From Macrostomum hystrix (lineage: Eukaryota > Platyhelminthes > Macrostomidae), in NCBI GenBank assembly GCA_950097015.1, contig CATNEN010000039.1, positions 13,052,501 to 13,116,500 on the forward strand: DNA of 64,000 nucleotides, written 5' to 3'. The position numbers and the translations under genes were made by a program. Position 1 is the stretch's first letter, and each line of letters starts with the position of its first letter. Shown piece by piece: positions 1-13,200 of this stretch. A model generated the notes under the pieces. It was not told the DNA's origin, searched no databases, and was given only the letters and a program-made list of their open reading frames with translations.

Positions 1-774
1 AGATTTGGCACGAAAAGATGATTAAGTAAAAATAAAGCAACTTATTCTAAGCATTGTTTGCCAATCGCGCTTGCTTGCGTTTGCTTTTCAACAATATCGG
101 CCACCGATCAATCAATGGCACCGTTCTAGTTTCGTCTGCCACAATTTCCCAGCAAAAACTTGCCCGCTAAATCTACCAACATGTCGGCGGCCTATCTAAG
201 CAGGAGTGGGCTGAAAATCCTACGTGTCTATATATTACACGATCCCGGGATTATTCCTGGATTTATGTCATATGCTGTCTACATTTCTCCCTTTTTATAC
301 GGAAGGAATTGAAAAGTGTAGACAGTAAACTGAACCAGTGCCATCAGGCAGTACAATCAGTAACTCTAGTTATGATTTGTATATATAGCTAGCCCTAGGC
401 GATTTCACTTTACTTTTGTTCCTCTAAACATTTCCTTGTTGCTTTTGCACTCATAAAAATAGCAGTCTACTAGTTTTCACGGGCTTGGCAAAGGCAAAAA
501 GTTTCGCACTCCTGTCCTTTACCGAGAAACTATACTAAGCAAGCTTACGATTGGCTGTTACATGCCCACCCCACGCCGATGTTATCTCGTCCTCGCGTCT
601 TGCGCTGATTGGTTCTCCTAGAATTCAAACCTTCCTCCTGACAATTTAGGTGCGCCCAGCCAGCCAATGGTAACCAATGCATTTTTGAAAGTTCATTAAG
701 TGTAAAGAAGATATCGCTTCTTCTTGGCACTTTCAAAGTCTTGTGTATAGCATGGACTGGAAAAAATTAATATT

Positions 775-1018
775 TGCATAAGAGCTGCGGGCAATGACAC
801 ATGATTTGGTGACACTAGACCCACAGCCAGCGAGGAGGCAATTCTGCCCATTTCGCTGACTCCTGAGCACACACGCACACAGATACTGTACGCAGGCCCA
901 CGCTCACACAGGGTGTGTACATCTGCCCTGACTTTCTCATCGTCAGGCAGTGTACACTTCCACTTGAGGCTGGCCCTCAAGGGAGGCAAACGCGTTAGAC
1001 CGCTCAGCCGCTGACCCC
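775..1018 (-). mobile_element. tRNA-derived SINE, family A, internally deleted copy
   Basis: Reverse-orientation copy of the repeat also at 25175, 32440, 39595 and 60700. It keeps the 3' body (gcgaggaggcaattctgccc) and the tRNA-like head but lacks the middle part with cgaggccacatt. Confidence 0.75.
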
Positions 1019-1397
1019 AGCAAAATTTCTGATCAAGATGATGCTGAGAACAGAAATGCACAGAAATACTACTCAAATATTATTGTAGTCTTCAAAAACG
1101 ATTATGGGTCTCGTAACGATTTCTTCTCAAATACCTCAGCTTGAGTTTTACCTAGGGCTACTGATTTTACATTTCCAATCGAAGAAAGCCTTCCCCTCAT
1201 TACCGGCGTTGTTGTTTCGAAACAGATCGCCAGCACTCGCTCCTTGCCTGAGGCTTAAGTTGAGCAATCGTGCGCTTTCGCTCGCAAGGCATCGAAATCC
1301 CATGCTCTTTTCTAGCCAAACTAATATCCGGATCGTGGCAGATTAGTTTCATTTCTGGACTTGGCGTGTGGTACTAGCTCGCTCTGGGGTCACTCAC

Positions 1398-1429
1398 CTG
1401 AGCAGTGATTTCAGAGAGGACTCATCCGG
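1398..1429 (-). CDS. Possible 32-nt micro-exon of the GPCR (third intracellular loop)
   Basis: On the minus strand a 32-nt segment lies between an acceptor (aataatcag) and a strong donor (CTCAG|gtgagt). It would encode PDESSLKSLLR if entered in phase 0 from the exon ending at 1696. No homology supports it, only the two splice signals and the open frame. Confidence 0.3.
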
Positions 1430-1505
1430 CTGATTATTAAGAAATGCAATGATTTTGGGGCCTAATCTGCTATAGACGTCACTGACAGGAGAGACTTAAT
1501 CGAAA

Positions 1506-1712
1506 CTGCTCGTCCATTCTCCTGCTTACCCTGAGCAGAGTCCCATCCGTCCCCCTGCTCACCCTGAGCAGAGTCCCATCCGTCCCCCTGCTCACCCTGA
1601 GCAGAGTCCCATCCGTCCCCCTGCTCACCCTGAGCAGAGTCACATCCACCCCCCCTGCTCACCCTGAGCAGAGTCCCATCCGTCCCCCTGCTCACCCTGA
1701 GCAGAGTTCTTG
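1506..1712. repeat. 33-bp GC-rich minisatellite at the GPCR splice donor
   Basis: About six copies of a unit with core ccctgagcagagtcccat. Each copy on the minus strand carries CTCAGG-GTGAGC, the same sequence as the exon end plus donor of the GPCR exon. Confidence 0.9.
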
Positions 1713-2418
1713 CACCGCAGCCGCCTGCGGCAGCTGAGCGGTCGCGACCGCTCCGAAGTATCCGCATGACGACGGCGGAGTAGAAGAACACAAGCAGGAT
1801 TACGGGGATGTACAATGCCAGAGTTCTCTGCACCAGCGCCGCCGTGGGATTCTTGTAGATGGGATGCGAGCAGGTTTTAGGATCGGAAATCGCTCGATAA
1901 TTGGTTGCAACAACCCACACTGGGAATGTGAGAATATTTCTGACGGCGGTGAAGATCCATAGTCCGATACAAAGGCGAATCTGATTGGCTCTGTGCATCC
2001 AGCGTTTGTGAGCGAACACGCAGTTGGTAGCTAGAAAGCGATCGAATGCCACGGCGGTGACGCTGACAACGCCGACGTTCGTGCTGACATAGTCGCATGT
2101 AATCCACAGATCGCAGACCCACATTGGCAACGGCCAGGAATCGAACAGTGTCGCAGCCAGGTAACCCGGCAGGGCGCCGGCACCAATCAGGATGTCACTG
2201 CTGACCATCAGGCCGACGATCAGCACGTGGCCAGGCACTCGGCGCACATTCGGACTTCGAATGAACGCCCACATGATGACGGAGTTCACCACGGTGATGA
2301 ATGCCGACAGCAGCAGGCCGAGGCAGCCGTAGAGTAGCCGCTCGCCGTCCGTGTAATGTCCGACGGCGATGCCTGACCTGTTGCTGGTGTCATCCAAGCT
2401 TCTGTTGAAAGTGTTCAT
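1696..2418 (-). CDS. Class A GPCR, amine/muscarinic-like, 5' coding exon (partial gene)
   Basis: Reads from an ATG at 2418 through five hydrophobic segments, then reaches a splice donor (CTCAGG|gtgagc at about 1696). Seen: N-glycosylation-type Asn-x-Ser sites in the N-terminus; TM1 with an Asn in a VNSVIM context; TM3 with D-Y-V-S-T-N followed by a DRF version of the DRY motif. An aspartate in that TM3 position is the ligand-amine anchor of aminergic receptors, and the DYVxxN context is most like muscarinic or histamine H3-type receptors. TM6-TM7 are missing: the open frame past the donor runs into a minisatellite and stops at 1462. They are probably encoded beyond the left edge, with a possible micro-exon at 1398-1429. 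Ligand class is inference. Confidence 0.75.
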
Positions 2419-2599
2419 GTCCTGGCCGAATCAACTATGAGTCAAGCAATCGTTTTCACTGAGACATTTGCATCTGCAGCTTACAGTTTGTTATAGGCCT
2501 TTTTATCCCTCTCAGCAGATGGATTTGTGCCGGCGACGCTGATTGGCTCGCATCGTGAACTGGCCAATGGGATGGAGTTTAGGATAGATAGAAAGCTTC

Positions 2600-3420
2600 G
2601 TGCGATCTTTCTCTGTTTGTATGCATTCCAGTGAGTCTGATTGTGCTCACATGTGTTTGTATGCATTCCAGTGAGTCTGATTGTGCTCACATGTGTTTGT
2701 ATGCATTCCAGTGAGTCTGATTGTGCTCACAGGTGTTTGTATGCATTCCAGTGAGTCTGATTGTGCTCACATGTGTTTGTATGCATTCCAGTGAGTCTGA
2801 TTGTGCTCACAGGTGTTTGTAGGCATTCCAGTGAGTCTGATTGTGCTCACAGGTGTTTGTATGCATTCCAGTGAGTCTGATTGTGCTCACATGTGTTTGT
2901 ATGCATTCCAGTGAGTCTGATTGTGCTCACAGGTGTTTGTAGGCATTCCAGTGAGTCTGATTGTGCTCACAGGTGTTTGTATGCATTCCAGTGAGTCTGA
3001 TTGTGCTCACATGTGTTTGTATGCATTCCAGTGAGTCTGATTGTGCTCACAGGTGTTTGTAGGCATTCCAGTGAGTCTGATTGTGCTCACAGGTGTTTGT
3101 ATGCATTCCAGTGAGTCTGATTGTGCTCACATGTGTTTGTATGCATTCCAGTGAGTCTGATTGTGCTCACAGGTGTTTGTAGGCATTCCAGTGAGTCTGA
3201 TTGTGCTCACAGGTGTTTGTATGCATTCCAGTGAGTCTGATTGTGCTCACAGGTGTTTGTATGCATTCCAGTGAGTCTGATTGTGCTCACATGTGTTTGT
3301 AGGCATCACTGTGAGTCTGATTGTGCTCACAGGTGTTTGTATGCATTCCAGTGAGTCTGATTGTGCTCACAGGTGTTTGTAGGCACTACTGTGAGTCAGA
3401 TTGTGCTCACAGGTGTTTTT
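2600..3420. repeat. 40-bp minisatellite with a three-unit higher-order period
   Basis: About 20 copies with core gtgagtctgattgtgctcac. The variable positions (atg/agg, tatgc/taggc) cycle in threes, giving a roughly 120-bp higher-order unit. It lies just upstream of the GPCR start codon. Confidence 0.92.
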
Positions 3421-3464
3421 AAGTATCCTTGTAAGTGAGGTGAGTAGGATACTTTTCTATCGCA

Positions 3465-3560
3465 TTTGCCTCTCACACAAAGGTCCCTGAGCTCGATTCA
3501 AAAGCGAGGCCACATTCAATTGGGGCAACAGTCGCGGTGCCACGATCACTGTACACAGAC
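3465..3560 (+). mobile_element. SINE family A fragment (head)
   Basis: Contains the B-box-like stretch gagctcgattc followed by gcgaggccacattca, shared with the family A SINEs elsewhere in the window. Diverged and truncated. Confidence 0.5.
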
Positions 3561-4369
3561 CCTCGAAATAAGTGACAAGGTTTAACAAAAAATCTATTTG
3601 CTTATTCGAAGGGTAAGGAAAGGGTTCGTAAAAATGGTTTTAAAAATCTTAGTATTTTATCTTTTGTTTCAGCAGCAAATTAACAGAAAATGTATAATTT
3701 CAGTTCAATTAAAAAAGTAGAGGAAGTTTTCCTTCGGCTATTGTTCTACCGGGAAAATTTATATGATAGAAGCGCGTGAAAGAAACGTTAAAGAGAATAC
3801 AAATTTTCAGATTTGATCGGGAAAGCTTCTCGGAATTCAAGTAAAGAAAAGAAGGTAAAACTCTTCAATATTATACTCGTACTCGTAAAATCTCACTCTT
3901 ACACTTAAGCAATAATAAAAGTCTATCAGTAAAGCAACCGACACGAATCTTGAAGTTCTAAAAGAATTCGCCAGTATTGGAAAGCGCAACCTACTCTTAA
4001 TAATAACTCTTTTAACAATACAAGGTTTACAACACAAAAAGCAACTCTACTAAAAAAGTACATAGAAACAGAAAGGTAATTATACTGCATAAAACTAATC
4101 TCATAGACTCTTAGCTTAAACTGCTGAAAAAACTCCCAGACGTGACGCAACACACCGCTTACAAAATAAATCAAGCCCCGAAATTTGATTGGTCGCTGAG
4201 GGTAGATAGTTTTCTATTTTTAGAACAGCCGGCGTGTCCCCACCTCGAAATGTTTACTACTCTATCCCAAACAAATCACGTGACCCCCGAGTTCAGCCAA
4301 TCAAATCATTGCCGCTTTAACTATATTTCGTTTCTTTTAAATAGACAAAGGTAAAGAAAATCGTTTGTA
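3561..4369. other. AT-rich spacer, no gene seen
   Basis: Short open frames on both strands show no recognisable protein, splice signals or repeats. Confidence 0.5.
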
Positions 4370-6111
4370 TCAGCGAGTGCCAAGCAGTTGGGCAGTTCGC
4401 AGAGCCGGCAAATCCGGATAGGCCCTGTCAATCCGATTATAGGAATATTTCCACCTGTTGTGGCCCGAGTAGGGAATCTGCGACTGACCCAGAGTCTCAG
4501 TGCTGATTGAGTTCGGCGGCAGCGGCACGAAGTCGGCCGTGCAGGTTGGCGGCTCGGCTATGCACACCTCCGGATGAGTGTGACAGCGGCGAAATCGACG
4601 AAACACGGCTGGTAGAACCGGCTCGCAGATCGGTGCGTAGGATGTTGTGTGAGTAGTTCGATAGTCGTAGCCGTAGCGGGTGCCGTCCTCGTGACGCAGA
4701 TAGTCCTGCTGCTGCTGCTGCTGTTGCTGCTGCGCCTCAGTTTCGAAGCGCAACAGCCGCTTGCCCAGAGTGCGCTCGCCACGGGACTGAAAAACCCGAA
4801 TTTAACTTTCTGTTATTTCTACTGACAGTAGTGTGGTGAAGCTACGAGGTGCATTTAAAAAGTTATTTTCGGTGCTTAAAAATATTCCTCAATACATGTA
4901 GTACCTTATAAAGAATGAGTTTTGTGAGCACTGAAAGCAAAGTCTATGGCCTAAACCACCCAAAGATTTTAAGCCTTATCTTGCAACCATGTCTGTTCCT
5001 TCTGCTACCTATCGAATTCTTGGCCATGGCTGAATCATTCTCAAAAAAGATAGTCTTAAAAGTCCGAAGCTCTAACCACTAGAGGCTATGTGATCATAAA
5101 CTTTTAAGAAATTCGTGAAATAATTTATTATGAGTCACTAAATAAATAGTATAAATTATTTTGTTTTTTTTCAATTAAGCGCGTGTACGTGAACATGCAA
5201 TAAATATAGTCAGTGTGGCTGTAATGACACGTAATGCAAGTCGTTTTACATGGATACATGTATACATAGAATGTTCGGAAGCCTTACCACACAAACTAGT
5301 AGCCGATAAAATTTATAACTCGCTGTTAAATATTTAGAAGGTCATAATAAGACTTGGTTTAATAAGTGTCTTAAAAAACTATTTGATTAACCCGTTATTA
5401 GATTAATCACTTACCTGGCCAAAATAAACGCCGTGACCTTGAAACACGTGACGATTATCGTGATCAGTGAATGCATTCTGATGCTTGAACACCGGAGTCT
5501 GGAATTGAGTTTTTCTTATTGCATCCACGAATTAATTGTTCGGTGCAATATTTTTACAGCCTCCATACTTTATCTTATCAAAAAGTCACAACATGACCTC
5601 TCTAAGTTCAGAATCAACTTACTCACGGCATTCTCAACTTTGTCAAGGTCACCAGTAAACTCACTCCATCCCTCCATCCCTCCACTCTCGCAAGGTCGCT
5701 AGCCACCTCACTCCATTCCTCCATCCCTCCACTCTCGCAAGGTCGCTAGCCACCTCACTCCATTCCTCCATCCCTCCACTCTCACAAGGTCGCTAGCCAC
5801 CTCACTCCATTCCTCCATCCCTCCACTCTCGCAAGGTCACCAGCCACCTCACACCTTCTCTCCACTCTTTCAAGGTCGCAAACCAGTGCACTTTAACCAT
5901 GCTACGAGTACGTGCTTATAGTTGTCAAATACAATTAAATGAATCTTACCTGATGATTAATCCGGGTGTAAAACACCCTCGGCATATTGGCCGACACCTT
6001 GTTAATGTTGCGCTGATCAAATGGAGCCTCCTGCATGTCGCGAGTTGAGGTCCGGCTGCGCAGGTCGCGACCCTCACCTGCTGCGGCCTCTTCATCCGGC
6101 TTGTGCGAGTA
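4370..6111 (-). CDS. Unrecognised small protein, two exons
   Basis: Exons 6111-5950 and 4786-4370 join in phase 0 (CATCAG|gtaaga to tttttcag|TCCCGT) and end in a TGA. The protein is basic and Tyr/Arg-rich. Its first exon contains NMPRVFYTRINHQ; the second has a run of nine Gln and ends with SGHNRWKYSYNRIDR then a short tail. The start is uncertain: an ATG (MQEAPFDQRN) lies inside the first exon, but the frame stays open to an acceptor-like cctacag at 6112, so an upstream exon may exist. I do not recognise the family. The size and W/Y-rich composition would suit a small axonemal protein, but that is a guess. It lies downstream of TTC30 on the same strand. Confidence 0.6.
4787..5654. other. Intron of the small minus-strand gene
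   Basis: AT-rich, with no coding or repeat structure seen apart from the array that follows it. Confidence 0.5.
5655..5875. repeat. 47-bp minisatellite, about four copies
   Basis: Core ctccatccctccactctcgc followed by aaggtcgctagccacct, in the intron of the small gene. Confidence 0.85.
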
Positions 6112-6149
6112 CTGTAGGAGGACAAACTGATTGGACTGATTGTTTGTCT

Positions 6150-6465
6150 ATCGACCTGTCTATCGACCTTTCTATCGAATTGTCTATCGACCTTTCTATC
6201 GACCTGTCTATCGACCTGTCTATCGACCTGTCTATCGACCTGTCTATCGACCTGTCTATCGACCTGTCTATCGACCTGTCTATCGACCTGTCTATCGACC
6301 TGTCTATCGACCTGTCTATCGACCTGTCTATCGACCTGTCTATCGACCTGTCTATCGACCTGTCTATCGACCTGTCTATCGACCTGTCTATCGACCTGTC
6401 TATCGACCTGTCTATCGACCTGTCTATCGACCTGTCTATCGACCTGTCTATCGACCTGTCTATCT
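6150..6465. repeat. 12-bp minisatellite (tgtctatcgacc), about 26 copies
   Basis: Near-perfect tandem dodecamer. Because 12 is a multiple of three it stays open in several frames on both strands; these frames are not genes. Confidence 0.95.
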
Positions 6466-6549
6466 GGACCTGTCTTTCGACCGGTCGGTCAGTCACAAAA
6501 TGCATTGCTCAACTCACCCATCTCTTGCTCGCTCCTGAATTGGGTGTGT

Positions 6550-7211
6550 AACTTTTTGCCTTAGGCATGCTGAAATAAAAAATAATTTTTGAAATGAACT
6601 TTTTTGCACTTTTAGGGCGCTTTCTAAGATCATAGCTTAAAGTGCATCGAAAAGCCTTTCTAAAAAATGGCATTTTCATAAAAAAAAGGTTTCGAACAGG
6701 CATAGATACATGTACATAGTCAAATGAAGATAGAGGTTGTTGCATTTGTTTATTAATAATAAATAAATAATTGTCAGTAATGAATAATGATATTAACAAT
6801 AAAAAGCTGTACTTTTACTTTGTATCACATAAAAATGTCCACAGTTTTCCAATGTTTATGAAGCTTTAAAATGTTATTAAACAATCAAAAGATCAAAACA
6901 CGGCTTGGAAGTTTAAATTAGAAAAGTAGAAAAAATTCGTCGGAAGAATCTAAAATTTCTTTTTAGCCCAAATACTCGAATAATTTATAAAAAGTTTCTT
7001 TTAGCGTCAATCTACTGTGAGTAGGAGATTTTGCGTATATACTTCCCTCTGTAGGGAAAATGGGTAAAATGTTTTTGAGCTTTTGGAAGAAAAATTTAAA
7101 ACGAGCTGCAAAACATGTAAACAAAGAATCACAATTTTTGAAACAAATCAGTGATTAGTGTTTTGCTATGCTATAATATAAGAAACAACAAGCGATTTTA
7201 ATGTCAGTTGA
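6550..7211. other. AT-rich spacer downstream of TTC30
   Basis: No coding sequence recognised between the small gene and the TTC30 stop codon. Confidence 0.5.
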
Positions 7212-10200
7212 TTAGCTGAGAATTTGCAAGTAGAGCGACTTTAACACTCGAGCCTGGTAGGTGACGGTGTTGCGACCCGGGTGCGGGTCCCTGTCCAACG
7301 GGCTCGGAGGAAATCCTTTCACCTCGGCTCCGTGGCCTTAAAAAAACAAAGACCGGGTGGATGATTTCGCGAATACGACACGTAGAAAGTTTTTCCTACA
7401 GCGATGCAGGGAAGTCTGGAGTGACAAGATCAGTCTGGAGTGACAATATAAGCCTGGAGTGACAAGCTCAGTCTGGAGTGACAAGATCAGTCTGGAGTGA
7501 CAAGCTCAGTCTGGAGTGACAAGCTCAGTCTGGAGTGACAAGCTAGATAATGCAAGCAGTCGATGTTCGCTGGTACTCACGCTCGCAGAGTTCAAGAAAC
7601 TGCAGGCAGTCCTCGTCGCAGCTGTCCCTCATGAAGACCAGACGCATCGCCATTTTTTCCAGCAGCGATAGAAAGCAGCGCTTGGCGTAGTACCAGGTCT
7701 CTGTGCTGATTTTCTTTTGAAATGGTTCCAGACTTTTGATGACCCTGGAGATGCCGAATTCATAGTTGCCCTTGGCGCAGTAAAGTGTGCCAATTACCAG
7801 GTTAACAATGCACGAATGATACAGGCGCCTGTCCGGGTCCTCGTAGGCGGTCTGGTTTTTTTAATGGGGTTTTTTGGGGGACTTAACGGGATATGGTATG
7901 AGTATAGTGGGATGATATTGTTGGATATAATTGGATTTTGCGGTAGTTGAGTGGGATGTTTTACGGTTTGAGTAGGATTTTTGGGATTTGAATTGTATAC
8001 TCTAGGATATTGTGGAACTTAAGGGATAGTGTTTGATATTAATGGGATATTGTGGGATAATACTCGGATATTGTAGGATAATAGTAGGATATTGTGGGAT
8101 ATCATTGGAATATACTTAGATATCAGTTAGGGTATAGTAGGATACAAATGTTGCATTGTGTAATATAAAGAATGGGATTTTTTTGGGATTTCAATGGGAT
8201 GTTGTATGATTTAAAGAGGATATTCGGGCATTTCCTCTGGGATGTTCTGAGATTTATGTGTATACATTAAGACTTTCATGTATCGAAATGTTTTGACACG
8301 CAAATCCTTTTTGCGGTTTTGCAGCGGATTCCCCGGGATTTGGGATAAATTGTGAGGCCCGTCCATGCGCATGGACTTTGATTACAAAGGAAGAATTTGT
8401 TGGGATTCTAATGGGTCATGGTACATTCGGTAGATGCGTCAAATCTGCGGTCGTGATTTGTAGACAGTTGTAGACAATGGACCGGAGCCACTCACAACTT
8501 CCTCCTCCTTTTCAATCTTTCTCATGAGCTCCTCGGCGTCCTCGTTCTGGTTGACCATGATGTAGGCCACGCAGAGATTAGCGAGGCTGCCGGCGCTGAC
8601 GTTGAGAATCTTGTCATAGTTCTTCTTTACCATGCCCTCGTAGAAATTGGCGGCCTCTTTGTACTGCTCTCGCATCAACAGCACGTGAGCCACGTTGAGT
8701 TTCCAGGTGTCATGCTCGCTGCAGAACTCAACCGAACTGCGAAAGATGCGCTCAACCTCAGCGTAGTTCTCCCTGTCCCAGTAGATTTTGGCCTGCTGCA
8801 TCAGCACTGGAATGTACTGCTCCAAGCCTGCGAGTTAGAGATTTAAAGTCATCGTCAGTTTGATTTATCGCTCTATTGTACACTTTTATCTAGTTCGTGC
8901 AGCTTTATCGATCCATTCTACAACTTTATCGATCCATTCTACAACTTTATCGATCCATTCTACAACTTTATCGATCCATTCTACAACTTTATCGATCCAT
9001 TCTACAACTTTATCGATCCATTCTACAACTTTATCGATCCATTCTACAACTTTATCGATCCATTCTACAACTTTATCGATCCATTCTACAACTTTATCGA
9101 TCCATTCTACAACTTTATCGATCCATTCTACAACTTTATCGATCCATTCTACAACTTTATCGATCCATTCTACAACTTTATCGATCCATTCTACAACTTT
9201 ATCGATCCGTAATACAACTTTATCGATCCATTCGACAACTTTATCGATCCGTAATACAACTTTATCGATCCGTAATACAACTTTATCGATCCATTCGACA
9301 ACTTTATCGACCAATTTCACAACATTATCGATCCATTCCACAACTTTATCGATCCATTCTACAACTTTATCGATCCGTAATACAACTTTATCGATCCATT
9401 CGACAACTTTATCGATCCGTAATACAACTTTATCGATCCATTCTACAACTTTATCGATCCATTCTACAACTTTATCGATCCATTCTACAACTTTATCGAT
9501 CCATTCTACAACTTTATCGATCCATTCTACAACTTTATCGATCCGTAATACAACTTTATCGATCCATTCGACAACTTTATCGATCCGTAATACAACTTTA
9601 TCGATCCGTAATACAACTTTATCGATCCATTCGACAACTTTATCGACCAATTTCACAACATTATCGATCCATTCTACAACTTTATCGATCCATTCTACAA
9701 CTTTATCGATCCGTAATACAACTTTATCCATCCATTCGACAACTTTATCGATCCGTAATACAACTTTATCGATCCATTCGACAACTTTATCGATCAATTT
9801 CACAACATTATCGATCCATTCTACAACTTTATCGATCCATTCTACAACTTTATCGATCCGTAATACAACGTTATCGATCCGTAATACAACTTTATCGATC
9901 CATTCGATAACTTTATCGATCCGTTCTACAACTTTATCAATCCATTCTTCAACTTTATCGATCCATTCTACAACTTTATCGATCTATTCTTCAACTTTAT
10001 CAATCCATTCTTCAACTTTATCAATCTTTTCTTCAACTTTATCGATCCATTCTTCAACTTTATCGATCCCCTCTACACTGTCGCGGTCTGCCAGCGCGAG
10101 CTTCGACTCCCAATTTTATTGTGTCCCAATCAACATTCGATACCCGTCGTACCCTCTTCGTATTCGGCAATGGCCGAGCGCGAAGCTTCATCGTCTCGCT

Positions 10201-13200
10201 TCTGCCGGGCGACCTGCACCAGGCGGGTTAGCCGTCGCAGTCCGTCAGCCTGGCGAGCCGCCAGCTGGTCCAGCTTCTGGTAGGCCAACTCTGGCGCCGT
10301 CTGGGTGAGTACCACAGCCTCGAGGAAGTCGAGCAGGAATGGCGACAGCAGGCGGCAGGCGGTCTCGGTGTTCTCCGCCAGGAGGTCAGCGGCAAGATCG
10401 TAGTACTCGTGCCGGATGTAGAGCAACAGCAGATTGGCCAGAGCCTCGGGCGGAAAACTCGCCTGCTGCACCAGGAATAGAAGCTTCTGGAAGCAGCCCG
10501 TTGGATCGTCTTCCGCGCTGACTAGAGCCTGGGGAGATGTTTTTTAAGGAGAAAAGAATAAGGAATCCCTGATCCTCAATCCCTGATACTCAATCTCTGA
10601 TCCTGAATCCCTGATCCTGAATCTCTGATCCTGAATCCCTGATCCTGACTCCCTGATCCTGACTCCCTGATCCTGAATCCTTGATCCTGAATCCCTGATC
10701 CTGAATCCCTGATCCTGAATCCCTGATCCTGAATCCCTGATCCTGAATCCCTGATCCTGAATCCCTGATCCTGAATCCCTGATCCTGACTCCCTGATCCT
10801 GAATCCTTGATCCTGAATCCCTGATCCTGAATCCCTGATCCTGAATCCCTGATCCTGAATCCCTGATCCTGAATCCCTGATCCTGAATCCCTGATCCTGA
10901 ATCCCTGATCCTGTATCCCTGATCCTGAATCCCTGATCCTGAATCCCTGATCCTGAATCCCTGATCTAGAATCCCTCTTTGATCTTAAATCCCTCCCTGA
11001 TCCTAAATCCCTGATCCTGAATCCCGGATACTGAATCCCTGATCTAGAATCCCTCTTTGATCTTAAATCCCTCCCTGATCCTAAATCCCTGATCCTGAAT
11101 CCCGGATACTGAATCCCTCCCTGATCCTAAATCCCTGATCCTCAGTCCATCATACTTAATCCCAGATCCCTTATTCCAAAACCGTGCATCTCAAAGCCTA
11201 GCTACCAAGAGTGTGATCCCACTCGCTATCCGTGGCAGACCTGATTGTGCAGGGTGACAGGGTCCAGTTCAGCCTCGCTCCTCGGTGGCATGTCGGTCAG
11301 GGCCTCCTGCGCTTGTCGGCGATTTTTCATCGCGAACTCGATGGCCGCCTTCAGGTTGAAGGCTTCCACTAGAGCCGACTGGTGCAGTGTGTGGGTGTTG
11401 CCCACGCTGCGAACCTGTACAATCATTTTTCGAACCGAAAGTAAAAAAAGAATCTTACACTGCGAAAAGCTTCTTGATAGTGAAAACTTGCCTCCATGCC
11501 ATCCGTTGCTATGCCAACGCTAAGCTCGGGGTGTTCACGAATTCCTTTCTCAATTATATCGCCAAGGTGTTTCAGTGAATAAGGAAACTGACGAAGTCTG
11601 TAGTGACAGAGGGCCGCGTTGTAGGCCAGGTCTGGTCGAAAGTTCACGAATTTCAGCGCCTGTGAAAGGATTTTAATTGCAATTAAACCGGATATTTTCA
11701 AAGGCTGGACACCAGACAAGCTGGAAACTTCACAATCATAATTGAATTGTTGAATTGCTTCACCTGAGTGAACTTGGCGCAAGCCTCCTGATGCTTGCCT
11801 TCCTGGTAGAGCAGGCAGCCAGTGTTGACCAGGGTGTCAGCATCGTCAGACGGGCATCTGTCAACAAGAGCTTTGGCGCTGGAATAATCCTCGGCTGCGT
11901 ACTGAATTGCCGCCTGCAGTTTCAGTGCACGATCTTCGTATGCAGGCGCGTCGATCTGAGCGGCAACCTGGCGAGAAAGAGAAGTGGTGGTTGTTTTTTG
12001 GGATCTAGGATCTGGATCTGGGATCTAGGATCTGGGATCTAGGATCTGGGATCTAGGATCTGGGATCTAGGATCTGGGATCTAGGATCTGGGATCTAGGA
12101 TCTGGGATCTAGGATCTGGGATCTAGGATCTGGGATCTAGGATCTGGGATCTAGGATCTGGGATCTAGGATCTGGGATCTAGGATCTGGGATCTAGGATC
12201 TGGGATCTAGGATCTGGGATCTTGGATCTGGGATCTAGGATCTGGGATCTAGGATCTGGGATCTAGGATCTGGGATCTAGGATCTGGGATCTAGGATCTG
12301 GGATCTAGGATCTGGGATCTAGGATCTGGGATCTAGGATCTGGGATCTAGGATCTGGGATCTAGGATCTGGGATCTAGGATCTGGGATCTAGGATCTGGG
12401 ATCTAGGATCTGGGATCTAGGATCTAGGATCTGGGATCTAGGATCTGGGATCTAGGATCTGGGATCTAGGATCTGGGATCTAGGATCTGGGATCTAGGAT
12501 CTGGGATCTAGGATCTGGGATCTAGGATCTGGGATCTAGGATCTGGGATCTAGGATCTGGGATCTAGGATCTGGGATCTAGGATCTGGGATCTAGGATCT
12601 GGGATCTAGGATCTGGGATCTAGGATCTGGGATCTAGGATCTGGGATCTAGGATCTGGGATCTAGGATCTGGGATCTAGGATCTGGGATCTAGGATCTGG
12701 GATCTAGGATCTGGGATCTAGGATCTGGGATCTAGGATCTGGGATCTAGGATCTGGGATCTAGGATCTGGGATCTAGGATCTGGGATCTAGGATCTGTGA
12801 TCTAGGATCTGGGATCTGCAGCAATCCCTTATTAGTGCATGCCCCATGTCCATGTCTATGAGTGCTAAGCCTTGAGTATGATATCATATTCCAAATCTGT
12901 GTATTTTGTCAAGCTCACAGATATTTCACTTTTCCTACCTTCATCGCCTGTGGATAAAGTCCAGCTTGATAGAGGCACTGGGAAAAGTACAGTTGATAGT
13001 CCACATTCTCTGGGTAGAGCTCAAGCAGCTGTTCGTAGCAATCGCTAGCCGAAGTGAAGTCCTGAAGCTGATAGTAGCAGTAGCCTAGAAGAGACAAGGC
13101 AGCCCTGGAGCTCGGATGCCGGGTGAGCTGCTGGTTGAGTACATTCAGAGCCTCTCTGTAGTGCCTGTCCTTGATAAGACCGTAGATACTGGATGTAAAT

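Noticed and set aside
5950-6111. Alternative last exon of TTC30
   Set aside because: Joining the TTC30 exon ending at 7581 here gives a stop after a few residues and loses the conserved C-terminal GRNTVTY segment, which is found at 7212-7336 in the right phase.
6021-6551. Open frames of SIDL, RSID and YRPV repeats
   Set aside because: 12-bp minisatellite; frames open on both strands simply because the unit lacks stops.
8860-10308. Long open frames on both strands (LSIHSTT, VVEWIDK and LYRSILQ repeats)
   Set aside because: A 21-bp array in a TTC30 intron keeps every frame open; the TTC30 exons on either side splice over it.
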